DNA of 64,000 nt from Echinicola soli (GTDB lineage Bacteria > Bacteroidota > Bacteroidia > Cytophagales > Cyclobacteriaceae). Position 1 is the stretch's first letter. Each line of letters opens with the position of its first letter. The notes beneath the pieces are model-generated. The model made no database searches. It was not told the DNA's origin and saw nothing but the letters and a program-made list of their open reading frames with translations. The translations under genes were made by a program, and so were the position numbers. Positions 46,619 through 55,979 of this stretch are shown here, one piece after another. The stretch spans positions 5,335,501 through 5,399,500 of the forward strand of contig NZ_CP041253.1 in assembly GCF_006575665.1 (NCBI RefSeq), read 5' to 3'.

Positions 46619-49600
46619 TCATCTCCTCAATAAGTTTAAGGTTCCTCTTCTCACTTCGCCGGTCTCGCCCACTTCTATCACCCAGAAATAAGATCCTGCT
46701 GCCATTTCCTTTCCATTGAATTGACCATCCCAGCGCTCTTCAGGATCTTCGGAATAGAACAGCCTGTTACCGCTTCGCTCAAAGACCATGATCCTCACCC
46801 CTGTGTAGAATTTTAGTTCCTCTACTCCCCAGGTATCATTGGCGCCATCTTGGTTTGGCGTAAAGGTGTTATAGATCATTACCTCTTCGAACGGCACCCT
46901 GAGGCGGTTAATCACAAATGACTTTTCAAACTTGTTCCCATCTGCATCGGCCGCTTCTAAAAGTACCTCAAAAGCCTTTTTGCCCGGTAATGCTTCCATG
47001 CTGCTCCAGAACAGGGTCGTTCCTGACAAGTCGAAATACGCGTTGTCCATGGCATCCCCCACTAGGGCCAGTGAATGCTGGTCATCCACTGGATCGATGA
47101 CCGTAAGCGCACCTACGGCTATTTGGCTCCGACCTACTTCGGCAGTAAAGCTATCATTGTCCAAGACTATATCTTCAGGAGCAGGCTTAGGCAAGACGAT
47201 CACCTCCTGGTAGGGGCCAGAAGCGGTATTGGTTACCCCTTCCGGAAGGGTAATGTTTCCTTCCACTGTATAGCTTCCCCTGCTCCTTGGGGCAATGGAA
47301 GTCCTGTCCCAAACGACCGGTAAATTGATTATTTCATCATGACGCGTTCTCACCAGCACTTCCCCGGAAAGCGGGATTTGATCCGGTAAGGTCCCCCAAT
47401 CTACTTCCACCACCGGTTGCTCATAAAATGCCACTACCTCAATGGACTCGATGGTCAAGGTGGCTCCCTCAAACTGCAACAGATAATTCTTCCCTGCTGT
47501 TAGGCTTCCCCTGCCGATGGCATAGGTCCCCACGGCTTCTCCAGATGAACGATCCAATTTCCCGGTAAAGACTTCATACCCGTCCCCATTGACAAATCCC
47601 GTTGCCCGGTAGGTGAGGTTTGGATCATTGACACCAAAGATCCTGACATGATCATTTGCCCTCACCGTTAAGCTTGCCGGTGTAATTTCAAAACTGCCTT
47701 CGGTATAGCCAATCGTGTAATTGGGAGAAGTATAACCCGATGCCGTGATCGCATAGGTGCCAACTTCCTCTCCTGGCGCACGGGAAACACTGAGCGTCCC
47801 GCCCAAATCACCCTCATTGTCGCCATTGACAAATCCGACATAGTCAACACTCAAAGATGGATCGACATTACCATATACTTTCCAGGCGTCTTGCACCGCT
47901 ACCGTCAAGGTTGCCGGTGTAATTTCCAAGCTGCCATCGGCATAGCTGATCGTGTAATTGGGAGAAGCATAACCCGATGCAGTGATCGCATAGGTGCCAA
48001 CTTCCTCTCCTGGCGCACGGGAAACATTGAGCGTCCCGCCCAAATCATCCTCATCGTCGCCATTGACAAATCCGACATAGTCAACACTCAAAGATGGATC
48101 TGAAGCTCCATATACTTTCCAGGCATCTTGCACCGCTACCGTCAAGGTTGCCGGTGTAATTTCAAAACTGCCATCGGTATAGCCAATCGTGTAATTGGAA
48201 GAAGTATAACCCGATGCCGTGATCGCATAGGTACCGACTTCCTCTCCTGGCGCACGGGAAACATTGAGCGTCCCGCCCAAATCACCCTCATTGTCGCCAT
48301 TGACAAATCCGACATAGTCAACACTCAAAGATGGATCTGAAGCTCCATATACTTTCCAGGCATCTTGCACCGCTACCGTCAAGGTTGCCGGTGTAATTTC
48401 CAAGCTGCCATCGGCATAGCTGATCGTGTAATTGGGAGAAGCATAACCCGATGCCGTGATCGCATAGGTGCCAACTTCCTCTCCTGGCGCACGGGAAACA
48501 CTGAGCGTCCCGCCCAAATCTTCCTTATCGTCGCCATTGACAAATCCTGCATAGTCAACACTCAAAGATGGATCGACATTACCATATACTTTCCAGGCGT
48601 CTTGCACCGCTACCGTCAAGGTTGCCGGTGTAATTTCCAAGCTGCCATCGGCATAGCTGATCGTGTAATTGGGAGAAGCATAACCCGATGCCGTGATCGC
48701 ATAGGTACCGACTTCCTCTCCTGGCGCACGGGAAACATTGAGCGTCCCGCCCAAATCATCCTCATCGTCGCCATTGACAAATCCGACATAGTCAACACTC
48801 AAAGATGGATCTGAAGCTCCATATACTTTCCAGGCATCTTGCACCGCTACCGTCAAGGTTGCCGGTGTAATTTCCAAGCTGCCATCGGCATAGCTGATCG
48901 TGTAATTGGGAGAAGCATAACCCGATGCCGTGATCGCATAGGTACCGACTTCCTCTCCTGGCGCACGGGAAACATTGAGCGTCCCGCCCAAATCATCCTC
49001 ATCGTCGCCATTGACAAATCCGACATAGTCAACACTCAAAGATGGATCTGAAGCTCCATATACTTTCCAGGCATCTTGCACCGCTACCGTCAAGGTTGCC
49101 GGTGTAATTTCAAAACTGCCATCGGTATAGCCAATCGTGTAATTGGAAGAAGTATAACCCGATGCCGTGATCGCATAGGTACCGACTTCCTCTCCTGGCG
49201 CACGGGAAACATTGAGCGTCCCGCCCAAATCACCCTCATTGTCGCCATTGACAAATCCGACATAGTCAACACTCAAAGATGGATCTGAAGCTCCATATAC
49301 TTTCCAGGCATCTTGCACCGCTACCGTCAAGGTTGCCGGTGTAATTTCCAAGCTGCCATCGGTATAGCTGATCGTGTAATTGGGAGAAGCATAACCCGAT
49401 GCCGTGATCGCATAGGTGCCAACTTCCTCTCCTGGCGCACGGGAAACACTGAGCGTCCCACCCAAATCATCCTCATCGTCGCCATTGACAAATCCGGCAT
49501 AGTCAACACTCAAAGATGGATCGACATTACCATATACTTTCCAGGCGTCTTGCACCGCTACCGTCAAGGTTGCCGGTGTAATTTCCAAGCTGCCATCGGC

Positions 49601-52600
49601 ATAGCTGATCGTGTAATTGGGAGAAGCATAACCCGATGCCGTGATCGCATAGGTACCGACTTCCTCTCCTGGCGCACGGGAAACATTGAGCGTCCCGCCC
49701 AAATCATCCTCATCGTCGCCATTGACAAATCCGACATAGTCAACACTCAAAGATGGATCTGAAGCTCCATATACTTTCCAGGCATCTTGCACCGCTACCG
49801 TCAAGGTTGCCGGTGTAATTTCCAAGCTGCCATCGGCATAGCTGATCGTGTAATTGGGAGAAGCATAACCCGATGCCGTGATCGCATAGGTACCGACTTC
49901 CTCTCCTGGCGCACGGGAAACATTGAGCGTCCCGCCCAAATCATCCTCATCGTCGCCATTGACAAATCCGACATAGTCAACACTCAAAGATGGATCTGAA
50001 GCTCCATATACTTTCCAGGCATCTTGCACCGCTACCGTCAAGGTTGCCGGTGTAATTTCAAAACTGCCATCGGTATAGCCAATCGTGTAATTGGAAGAAG
50101 TATAACCCGATGCCGTGATCGCATAGGTACCGACTTCCTCTCCTGACGCTCGGGAAACACTGAGCGTCCCGCCCAATTCTTCCTCATCGTCGCCATTGAC
50201 AAATCCTGCATAGTCAACCGTTAAGACAGGATCCGGGGTACCGTAACCTTTGGTCTGGTTCTCAGCAGTGATTGTCAATGTCGCAGTGTTGACCGTTAAG
50301 GATTGGGTTACCGGAGTAGCTGCGTTGGTGGTACCATCTCCGTTTTGGGTGGCAGTAATTTGTGTCATTCCCGCTTTAAGGACAGTAGCTTGGTTTCCAC
50401 TGATACTGACCACAGATGGATCATCGGCCACATAGGTTACGGGAAGACCTTGATCTGTTTGGGCATCTCCTAAGATAAAGTCTGCATCTCCATAGGTCTT
50501 GGACGCTATCGCCCCAAAGGAGATTATTTGACCTGCCTTCACCGGGCCTTCCCAAGTGCTCTCTACTGTAGTGCCTGCATCTTGACCATCATTTGGCGTC
50601 ACCTCAAAGCTGAGGTATTTTCCCCGATCTGCTGTTTGTAAGGTGTATTGATCGCTATTTACCCCTGAGATAACCGTTTTACCAGTTCCTGCATTATCGT
50701 CGGATCGGTACCACTGATAAACAGAACCACTTTCGGCATCTCCATCAGCATCGCTAAAGGTATAGCTGGCCGTCAATGTTTTTTCCACTGTAGGCTCTCC
50801 GGCTATGGAAAGCCCACTGGCAGCAGGTGCCTCATTGGTATCTTTTGTACTGGCATCAGTTACAGTAGGCCCCTGATTTCCTGCCGGGTCAGTCAAGTAA
50901 ATGCTGAGTGTAACTACTCCGTCTTCAAGATCAGACAAATCAATACCTGCAATGGTGGATGAGGCCGAAGCAATGGTACCTGTTCCTATAACCGGGCTTC
51001 CACCACCAGCACTACCAATGCTATATTGATATTCAGCACCAACTTCTGCTCCGGAAAAGGTGATGCTTCCTGCACCTTGATTGGACTCGTCAATTGGATC
51101 TTGGTCTATTACTGCCGAATAACCATTAGGTGCGGTTTGGTCCAACACAGCACTATTGTCCGAGGACATCACACCGGAGTTGCCTGCCGCATCGGTAAGT
51201 GTTATCGTCACGGTCAAAACACCATCGGTCAAACTGCTTACATCAACTGGAAAAGGCATTATACCATTGCTCACCAAAGTGCTGCCTGTCAATACAGCGG
51301 TATTGCCATCTCCACTACTGGAAATACTGTAGTTCAGTGTAGAGCCCAACTCTGCGCCAGAAACGGTAAAACCGGTGGATGCTGCCTCGTTTGCATTGAC
51401 CAGCACATCATCCCAAGCTACCGAATAACCCGAAGGAAGGTCAGCATCCTTTGTTTCGGAATCGGTGGCATTTGACCCCTGATTTCCTGCTCCATCTGTT
51501 AAATAAACCGTCAAGGTGACATTGCCATCGCTCAGTCCTGAAAGATCAAATCCAGCGCCCCCGTTATCAAATTGTTGATTTGTAGCGTTAACGGTTTCTG
51601 ACCCTAAGACAGTGGATCCTCCACCATCACTTTGGAAGGAATAAAACAGTGTACTCCCTACTTCCAGGTCTTCTCCTGAAAATTCAACGTTGGTTTCATT
51701 GATAACATTAATAACTGACTCTCCCAATAGGTCCATGGAGACCGAATAACCGGAGGGTGCCGCAGTATCTTTGGTTTTGGTATCGGTAACGGCACTTCCT
51801 GTATTCCCAAAACTGTCTGTCAAGGTAGCTGAAAGGGTGATCGTTCCATCGGTTAATCCACTCAGATCAATCCCTGTTACCTGGTCGGTCGCAGTGGCCA
51901 AGGTTCCTGAGCCAGTGACATGGGCACCTCCCCCGGAACTGCTAAAGGTATACTGGTAGGTAGCTCCCACTTCTGCACCGGAAAAGGTAAAACTGCACGA
52001 AGAATGGTTGCTGAAATTTATAAATCCCTGATCTATCGAAGCACTATATCCAAAAGGAGCGGAAGAATCCTTTATTGCAGAATCTGTAACAGCAGCACCT
52101 GTACCCCCAAAAGTATCCGTTAAAGTCACGGTCAATGTAATATCGCCATCTCCTAGGGAACTCAGGTCGATACCGGTAATTTGGTCTGTTGGAGTGGATA
52201 CGTTTCCTGATCCAGTCACATTGGTCCCTCCACCATCACTGCTGAAGGTATAGTTGTATGTCGAACCAACCTCCGCCCCGGCCAAGGTAGCGCTTGCAGC
52301 AGCTTGATTGGATGCATTAAACTCGGCTTGGTCAATGCTCACACTATATCCCGAGGGCGGGCTAAGGTCTTCGTCTTGGATCGTGATTATAATTTGTTGG
52401 CTACCATCCTCTATGGCGTTGGTGGGAGTATCCATATCAATGATAACCGTCTCATCACCCTCTTCTATACCATCGTAATTGGAAGTTACACGAATACTGT
52501 CCATGGTCTCACCTGGAGCCACCGTAATAACGCTTCCAGTCATGGTATAGTCCGTCCCCCCACCAACTGCGGTGCCGGAAAAGAGCAATGGAATGGATAC

Positions 52601-54721
52601 CGTTACCCCTGCAGGATTGTCTAACTTCCCTCTCACATAGGCTTGTCCACCTGCTTCATTGGTGATGGGATTTCCATAATCCAGCACTTCCAAAGAGGCA
52701 TTGGGCTGGGCATCATCGTTGGTAATAGTATAGGTAACCTGTTGGACTCCATCTTCTGTGCCGCCGGTAATAGAACTGATATCCATGACGACCGTTTCAT
52801 GATTTTCATACAGGTCATCATTGATATTTTGAAGGGTCAGCGTTCCGGAAGTTCCTCCCGTGGGAATGGTAATGCTCGAACTGCCACGATTATAATCTAC
52901 TAAGTGCGTAGCAGTACCACTAAAGGAGAGATTTACTTCCGTATTGGCTCCATAGCTATTGGAAAGCGTAGCGGTCACGACCGTGGTACTGCCAATGTCC
53001 TCTGATTTAGAGGATGGGTTCACACTTAACGTGACAGTAGGAACAGGAATCACAATTATAGAGGCCATGTAATTCCCCAAGCTGGTATCTGTACCGTCAC
53101 TTACTTCAAACTGAAATGAGGTATTGGTACTTCCATTTTGGATATACTGTAAGTTTCCGGCATCCAAATCCGCCTTGCTGATCTGTTGGTTGGCACTTAC
53201 TTCTTCACCGCCATCATAAACATCATCATTATCAGCATCCAAAAACAGTGTCCCGGATCCGGGAATCGCTTCGATTAGCAGATGGTCCAGCGGATCTCCA
53301 TCGCTGTCCGAATAGCCAACATCCGAAGTCGAAAAAGTATAAACCAAATCTTCATATGGCCCATTAGAGGTGCTAAAGCTGGAAGCAATAGGTAAAGCAT
53401 TTCCTGCCGTAATGCTAATCGTCATAGATTCAGTATCGCCCAAACTGCCTCCCGATCCGGTGTTACCATTGTCATTTATAGAGATAGAAAGTGCCTGATC
53501 GGCCAAATTTCCTGACTGGTTTTGGAATTCCACGTTGGCTCCAGCTATATAGGTGTTGATACTGGCAATGGTACCTGTCAGTGTGATGGATGACGAACCA
53601 CCGCCAGAAACAGTCACTCCCCCACTGGAAGTTGCCGAAAGGGTTCCCGCTCCCACCCCAAACTGCACGGAAACGCTTCCAGAACCTGCATCCACATCTG
53701 AAAAACTAATGCCCGTCAGTGCAGTGCTGACGTCTTCATCCACGGTCACTGAAGCGGGAAGTGAAATGTCAGGCGGATCATTTACAGCAGGAATATCCAC
53801 ATTCACTGTTCCGATAAATAATTTACTTCCTCCTCCTGTGCCCGTATTGCCGTTATCGCTGATATAGACGCTTACGCTAGCGGCATTATTTCCATTGAGG
53901 TTAGCGTCAGGTCGAAAATAAATGTTTGAGGGAGTATCAATATAATTGTTCAAATCGGTCAAGGTACCAGTCGCCGTAAATACGTCGGTAAGTTGTCCTG
54001 TCACTTCGATCCCGGCACCAGCGGCAATATCAAGAATCCCCCCGGTAGCTTCCAAGGTCAGGGTAAGGTCCCCGGCACCTGCATCTGGATCATTTATGGT
54101 GGCAGCGGAAATATCAAACACATCGGTGGTAGCATCTTCCGCTACCGTAACATCTGTGGGCAAGCCGGTAATGGTAGGGTCGGCATTGGCAGCACTTGCC
54201 ACACTATAAGTAAAATCATCCAAGTTGACCTGATAAAAATTCGTTGATGTAAGATGAACCTCATTTATCACAACATTAAAAATCAACGAATGAAAAGACC
54301 CTAAAGAAACCGATTGGGGAGATCCCACGGGCACTCCTGATGCATATCCTTGTATTGTTACGGTAGAACCTGCATCATTCCTTAGAAACAAGCCGTTTAA
54401 TTCAAACAATCCCCCATCAACTCTCGATATGATTACTTTTTCGGCTGTACTGGTAGATAGATCTGTAGAAAGTAGATCGAGAGAAGGCGAATTCCCTGAT
54501 CCATAGTCTGGAATGTGGGCAAAATCTCCTCCGCCTCCTTCATCTGTAAATTCAAAGTGAAAATCAACCCCACCAATTGACTTAATCAAGGATATGACCC
54601 CATCTGGCCCACTATCAAACGTCTCCGTAAACGTCTGCCCATTTACCTGAAAACAGCAAAGCAAACCCAAGGCAAATAATAGGAACTCCTTAAAATGTCG
54701 TATGTAGTAAATGTGTTTCAT
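46619..54721 (-). CDS. Giant MBG-repeat adhesin with gliding-motility/T9SS C-terminal domain
   Basis: About 2700 residues from the ATG at 54721, which opens the signal peptide (FLLFALGLLCCFQVNG-Q). The frame continues to 54838 without leader-like sequence. The order is: an N-terminal beta domain (~30-190) and cadherin-like repeats (to ~550). Two Calx-beta-like domains (~560-777) and five ~100-residue Ig-like repeats beginning GYSxxxD (~787-1300) follow. Twelve MBG-type repeats (~1480-2427) come next, ten of them nearly identical 79-residue units starting ATLTVAVQDAWKVYG. The C-terminus (NTFTPNQDGANDTWGVEEL, GQFNGKEMAAGSYFWVIEV) is the CHU_C gliding-motility type that directs type IX secretion and surface attachment. 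Likely a cell-surface adhesin or biofilm protein. Confidence 0.9.
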   Translation of the reverse strand: MKHIYYIRHFKEFLLFALGLLCCFQVNGQTFTETFDSGPDGVISLIKSIGGVDFHFEFTDEGGGGDFAHIPDYGSGNSPSLDLLSTDLSTSTAEKVIISRVDGGLFELNGLFLRNDAGSTVTIQGYASGVPVGSPQSVSLGSFHSLIFNVVINEVHLTSTNFYQVNLDDFTYSVASAANADPTITGLPTDVTVAEDATTDVFDISAATINDPDAGAGDLTLTLEATGGILDIAAGAGIEVTGQLTDVFTATGTLTDLNNYIDTPSNIYFRPDANLNGNNAASVSVYISDNGNTGTGGGSKLFIGTVNVDIPAVNDPPDISLPASVTVDEDVSTALTGISFSDVDAGSGSVSVQFGVGAGTLSATSSGGVTVSGGGSSSITLTGTIASINTYIAGANVEFQNQSGNLADQALSISINDNGNTGSGGSLGDTESMTISITAGNALPIASSFSTSNGPYEDLVYTFSTSDVGYSDSDGDPLDHLLIEAIPGSGTLFLDADNDDVYDGGEEVSANQQISKADLDAGNLQYIQNGSTNTSFQFEVSDGTDTSLGNYMASIIVIPVPTVTLSVNPSSKSEDIGSTTVVTATLSNSYGANTEVNLSFSGTATHLVDYNRGSSSITIPTGGTSGTLTLQNINDDLYENHETVVMDISSITGGTEDGVQQVTYTITNDDAQPNASLEVLDYGNPITNEAGGQAYVRGKLDNPAGVTVSIPLLFSGTAVGGGTDYTMTGSVITVAPGETMDSIRVTSNYDGIEEGDETVIIDMDTPTNAIEDGSQQIIITIQDEDLSPPSGYSVSIDQAEFNASNQAAASATLAGAEVGSTYNYTFSSDGGGTNVTGSGNVSTPTDQITGIDLSSLGDGDITLTVTLTDTFGGTGAAVTDSAIKDSSAPFGYSASIDQGFINFSNHSSCSFTFSGAEVGATYQYTFSSSGGGAHVTGSGTLATATDQVTGIDLSGLTDGTITLSATLTDSFGNTGSAVTDTKTKDTAAPSGYSVSMDLLGESVINVINETNVEFSGEDLEVGSTLFYSFQSDGGGSTVLGSETVNATNQQFDNGGAGFDLSGLSDGNVTLTVYLTDGAGNQGSNATDSETKDADLPSGYSVAWDDVLVNANEAASTGFTVSGAELGSTLNYSISSSGDGNTAVLTGSTLVSNGIMPFPVDVSSLTDGVLTVTITLTDAAGNSGVMSSDNSAVLDQTAPNGYSAVIDQDPIDESNQGAGSITFSGAEVGAEYQYSIGSAGGGSPVIGTGTIASASSTIAGIDLSDLEDGVVTLSIYLTDPAGNQGPTVTDASTKDTNEAPAASGLSIAGEPTVEKTLTASYTFSDADGDAESGSVYQWYRSDDNAGTGKTVISGVNSDQYTLQTADRGKYLSFEVTPNDGQDAGTTVESTWEGPVKAGQIISFGAIASKTYGDADFILGDAQTDQGLPVTYVADDPSVVSISGNQATVLKAGMTQITATQNGDGTTNAATPVTQSLTVNTATLTITAENQTKGYGTPDPVLTVDYAGFVNGDDEEELGGTLSVSRASGEEVGTYAITASGYTSSNYTIGYTDGSFEITPATLTVAVQDAWKVYGASDPSLSVDYVGFVNGDDEDDLGGTLNVSRAPGEEVGTYAITASGYASPNYTISYADGSLEITPATLTVAVQDAWKVYGASDPSLSVDYVGFVNGDDEDDLGGTLNVSRAPGEEVGTYAITASGYASPNYTISYADGSLEITPATLTVAVQDAWKVYGNVDPSLSVDYAGFVNGDDEDDLGGTLSVSRAPGEEVGTYAITASGYASPNYTISYTDGSLEITPATLTVAVQDAWKVYGASDPSLSVDYVGFVNGDNEGDLGGTLNVSRAPGEEVGTYAITASGYTSSNYTIGYTDGSFEITPATLTVAVQDAWKVYGASDPSLSVDYVGFVNGDDEDDLGGTLNVSRAPGEEVGTYAITASGYASPNYTISYADGSLEITPATLTVAVQDAWKVYGASDPSLSVDYVGFVNGDDEDDLGGTLNVSRAPGEEVGTYAITASGYASPNYTISYADGSLEITPATLTVAVQDAWKVYGNVDPSLSVDYAGFVNGDDKEDLGGTLSVSRAPGEEVGTYAITASGYASPNYTISYADGSLEITPATLTVAVQDAWKVYGASDPSLSVDYVGFVNGDNEGDLGGTLNVSRAPGEEVGTYAITASGYTSSNYTIGYTDGSFEITPATLTVAVQDAWKVYGASDPSLSVDYVGFVNGDDEDDLGGTLNVSRAPGEEVGTYAITASGYASPNYTISYADGSLEITPATLTVAVQDAWKVYGNVDPSLSVDYVGFVNGDNEGDLGGTLSVSRAPGEEVGTYAITASGYTSPNYTIGYTEGSFEITPASLTVRANDHVRIFGVNDPNLTYRATGFVNGDGYEVFTGKLDRSSGEAVGTYAIGRGSLTAGKNYLLQFEGATLTIESIEVVAFYEQPVVEVDWGTLPDQIPLSGEVLVRTRHDEIINLPVVWDRTSIAPRSRGSYTVEGNITLPEGVTNTASGPYQEVIVLPKPAPEDIVLDNDSFTAEVGRSQIAVGALTVIDPVDDQHSLALVGDAMDNAYFDLSGTTLFWSSMEALPGKKAFEVLLEAADADGNKFEKSFVINRLRVPFEEVMIYNTFTPNQDGANDTWGVEELKFYTGVRIMVFERSGNRLFYSEDPEERWDGQFNGKEMAAGSYFWVIEVGETGEVRRGTLNLLRR
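47678..50047 (-). repeat. Ten tandem 237-bp repeats encoding MBG units, with 948-bp higher-order period
   Basis: Ten in-frame repeats of exactly 237 bp (79 residues). Variant pairs (ASDP or NVDP; DDEDD, DDKED or DNEGD; ASPN, TSSN or TSPN) recur in the order 1-1-2-3, so groups of four units (948 bp) are duplicated almost exactly. This indicates recent unequal recombination rather than old divergence. Two more diverged MBG repeats flank the array on each side. Confidence 0.9.
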
Positions 54722-54821
54722 AGTTTCTGTATCGAGGGCCAACTGAACTTGACCAGGTAATCTGGCAGATTCCGTCAAAGCAATGTATAAATGGGCAAGA
54801 CCGCAATGTTCACAAACAGGT

Positions 54822-54851
54822 AAGGGCAGGGGAAACACTTCCCCTGCCTTT
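54822..54851. terminator. Hairpin between the Mdp gene and the giant adhesin
   Basis: Ten-base arms 54825-54834 and 54839-54848 (GGCAGGGGAA/TTCCCCTGCC), extended by A-T pairs, lie 23 bp after the Mdp stop. The plus strand has the better T-run; on the minus strand it probably gives partial termination before the adhesin gene. Confidence 0.5.
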
Positions 54852-54873
54852 TCCCCAAATTATTATTCCATGA

Positions 54874-55440
54874 TCAATCCCGGGGAGGAAAGATCCCCTG
54901 CACACAAATGATAAAACTGATGCTGGTATAGGGCTGAATATTGTTCACCGGAATACTACCCCCAGTCAACCCTGTTTCGGAAACCGTCTGATTGCCGGTA
55001 TTCAACGAGACGCTTGGTGCTTCACTGTTAAAACCTTGTGCTGGCCTACCTGTTGCCATGGGGGCCGCTATGGTATTCGCTCCATTGGTTCCGGGAATTT
55101 GCTCGGTAGCCTGTGAAGCACTTGCCTTGATCGTGACCGGGGCCAGCGAGTGACCATGGGAAGGTAAATTGGTTGTCATAAGCGTATTGGTTTCGACACC
55201 GCCTTTTTGCCCCAATCTATAGTCGGACAATCCTGGGCCATGCCCTGGGCCAACAGGCACCCTTCCCCTTAGGTCGGGCAGCGCAAAAGTAGTCCTGCCA
55301 TCTCCACCATAAGTGGTCCCCAGCAGTGAAAAAAGTGCTTGGTATTGTGAAATAGGAAGCAGCTGTCCCTCGCAGTACATCCACCCTCTCGGGGCAAAGG
55401 TCCCTGCAAACATTTTTATTGATGCCATGTACTCGTCCAT
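54874..55440 (-). CDS. Phage tail-collar-domain (microcystin-dependent protein-like) protein
   Basis: 188 residues. The start MDEYMASIKMFAGTFAPRGWMYCEGQLL (shown split: MDEYMASIKMF, FAPRGWMYCEGQLL) and the core TYGGDGRTTFALPDLRGRVPVG are the classic Mdp/tail-collar signature. SHGHSLAPVTI and the closing PYTSISFIICVQGIFP also fit. Free-standing members are common in Bacteroidota; their function is poorly known, probably trimeric fibre-like structures. No signal peptide is present. It lies 52 bp downstream of the coiled-coil gene, in what looks like a three-gene unit with the periplasmic-binding-like gene. Confidence 0.88.
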   Translation of the reverse strand: MDEYMASIKMFAGTFAPRGWMYCEGQLLPISQYQALFSLLGTTYGGDGRTTFALPDLRGRVPVGPGHGPGLSDYRLGQKGGVETNTLMTTNLPSHGHSLAPVTIKASASQATEQIPGTNGANTIAAPMATGRPAQGFNSEAPSVSLNTGNQTVSETGLTGGSIPVNNIQPYTSISFIICVQGIFPPRD

Positions 55441-55492
55441 TTTTTCGTTGTTTTAGGTTAAAAATTGATTTTTGTGTAATTGCTATTTCCTG

Positions 55493-55927
55493 TCAAATTT
55501 GATCTTGGTATTCTTTTTTAATCTTTTGGAGCAATCTCCCCATTTCTTCAATTACCTTGTCGTACTTCTCTGAAAGCCGCGTTAGCTTCTGTTGAACGGA
55601 AAAATGATCCAGGTCATTTTTCTTTTCGGTTTCCAGCTTACTTTTTTGGTGGTCCAGCCTGAATAGCTGCGTCCTTAAAGCATCCATGCCACTTAATATG
55701 ATCTGCACGCGATCTGATTGGTATTTTTCAGGATCCTGTTGCAAATCCCTTAAAAAATCAAACCAGGCCATGCTGTGTGCACAGCTTAGGCGGCTTTTCC
55801 GAGCGTCCGGGGGACAAAATCCCTTTCGTTTCCCAGGCTTCTGCTGACCATCACTTTCTTCGTCCTCAGATTCATACACCTCGTGGGCAAGTCCGCAGTT
55901 CAATATTTTATACCTCAATAAGTCCAT
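55493..55927 (-). CDS. Small coiled-coil protein of unknown function
   Basis: 144 residues that I cannot place in a family. The N-terminal third has an acidic-to-basic linker (EVYESEDEESDGQQKPGKRKGF) and several Cys residues (CPPDARKSRLSC). The last 80 residues form long charged helices with heptad-like patterns (LRTQLFRLDHQKSKLETEKK, LSEKYDKVIEEMGRLLQKIK), suggesting a coiled coil. No signal peptide. The 52-bp gaps on both sides and shared strand tie it to the Mdp and periplasmic-binding-like genes, so it may be a scaffold or chaperone for one of them; this is inference. Confidence 0.65.
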   Translation of the reverse strand: MDLLRYKILNCGLAHEVYESEDEESDGQQKPGKRKGFCPPDARKSRLSCAHSMAWFDFLRDLQQDPEKYQSDRVQIILSGMDALRTQLFRLDHQKSKLETEKKNDLDHFSVQQKLTRLSEKYDKVIEEMGRLLQKIKKEYQDQI

Positions 55928-55979
55928 ACCTTAAATGCCTGATTCGTTTACTGGCCCAACTTAATATTGTCCATACACC

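Noticed and set aside
48365..48814. Repeated plus-strand frames of 70-149 codons at 237-bp spacing
   Set aside because: They are antisense shadows of the MBG repeats in the giant adhesin and repeat only because the repeats do.
47678..50047. CRISPR array, because of many regular repeats
   Set aside because: The period is 237 bp, in frame and protein-coding, with no short repeats alternating with unique spacers.
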